Assembly (NCBI GenBank): GCA_030765625.1
Contig: JAVCCF010000012.1
Coordinates: forward strand, 1 to 33,633
Length of the DNA: 33,633 nucleotides
Reading direction: 5' to 3'
Source: Candidatus Tenebribacter burtonii
GTDB lineage: Bacteria > Cloacimonadota > Cloacimonadia > Cloacimonadales > TCS61
Shown here: positions 32,852 to 33,633 of the stretch, in pieces
Position numbering within the stretch: the stretch's first letter is position 1
How the letters are laid out: every line of letters begins with the position of its first letter
The notes under the pieces: generated by a model
Databases searched by the model: none
Seen by the model: only the letters and a program-made list of their open reading frames with translations
What the model was told of the DNA's origin: nothing
Made by a program: the position numbers and the translations under genes

Positions 32852-33633
<782 letters not shown>

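Overview
The window is AT-rich bacterial chromosome with a normal gene density and short intergenic spaces. The gene content points to a Gram-negative-type anaerobe of the FCB group. The evidence is an N-terminally exported protein with a C-terminal FlgD/Por-type sorting tail (YPNPFNP...VYLYK), several outer-membrane beta-barrel proteins, lipoproteins, and a long receiver/PEP-synthase-like protein of the kind seen in Cloacimonadota and Bacteroidota. Candidatus Cloacimonadota is my best guess; it is an inference from protein style, not a database result.

Layout. 1-2083: a sorting-tail surface protein followed by about 430 bp of repeat-rich non-coding DNA. 2084-5102 (minus strand): a LolD/MacB-type ABC exporter (ATPase, then permease), a YihY/BrkB membrane protein and tRNA-Ser(GGA), probably one transcription unit. 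5281-9516 (plus): aroA (EPSP synthase), ddl (D-Ala-D-Ala ligase) and a CHASE2-class III adenylate cyclase. 9799-13616: HU with a strong terminator, then dnaN-recF-MFS transporter. 13848-18806: panD-panC, an L-2-hydroxyglutarate oxidase-like flavoprotein, RNase D and a DUF2851 protein.

18911-22839: a frameshifted N-terminal remnant of a type ISP-like restriction-methylase, a small DUF4440-like lipoprotein, a convergent cyclic-2,3-diphosphoglycerate-synthetase-like P-loop protein sharing one bidirectional terminator, a NifU-C (Nfu) protein and an Ig-like lipoprotein. 23114-29285: two outer-membrane barrel proteins with near-identical GAAA-loop terminators, a radical SAM/SPASM protein, then (minus strand) a Wzi-like barrel coupled to a UPF0104/flippase-like membrane protein. 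29464-33633: a 988-residue protein with two receiver-like domains and a PEP-synthase ATP-grasp domain but no phosphohistidine or PEP-binding domain; a composite pseudogene; and the 5' half of gdhA, cut by the window edge.

Most of the window is core metabolism, replication and envelope genes. The most notable items are: (i) the receiver-PPDK_N protein; (ii) the scar behind it, which joins the start of a second copy of that protein, a piece of its ATP-binding loop, and the last ~58 codons of a glutamate dehydrogenase, directly upstream of an intact gdhA; (iii) three different palindromic intergenic elements; (iv) an AroA with alanine at the glyphosate-contact glycine position; and (v) TTGAC boxes in the correct orientation before most transcription units. 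I found no CRISPR array, rRNA, intact transposase, complete restriction system or prophage.
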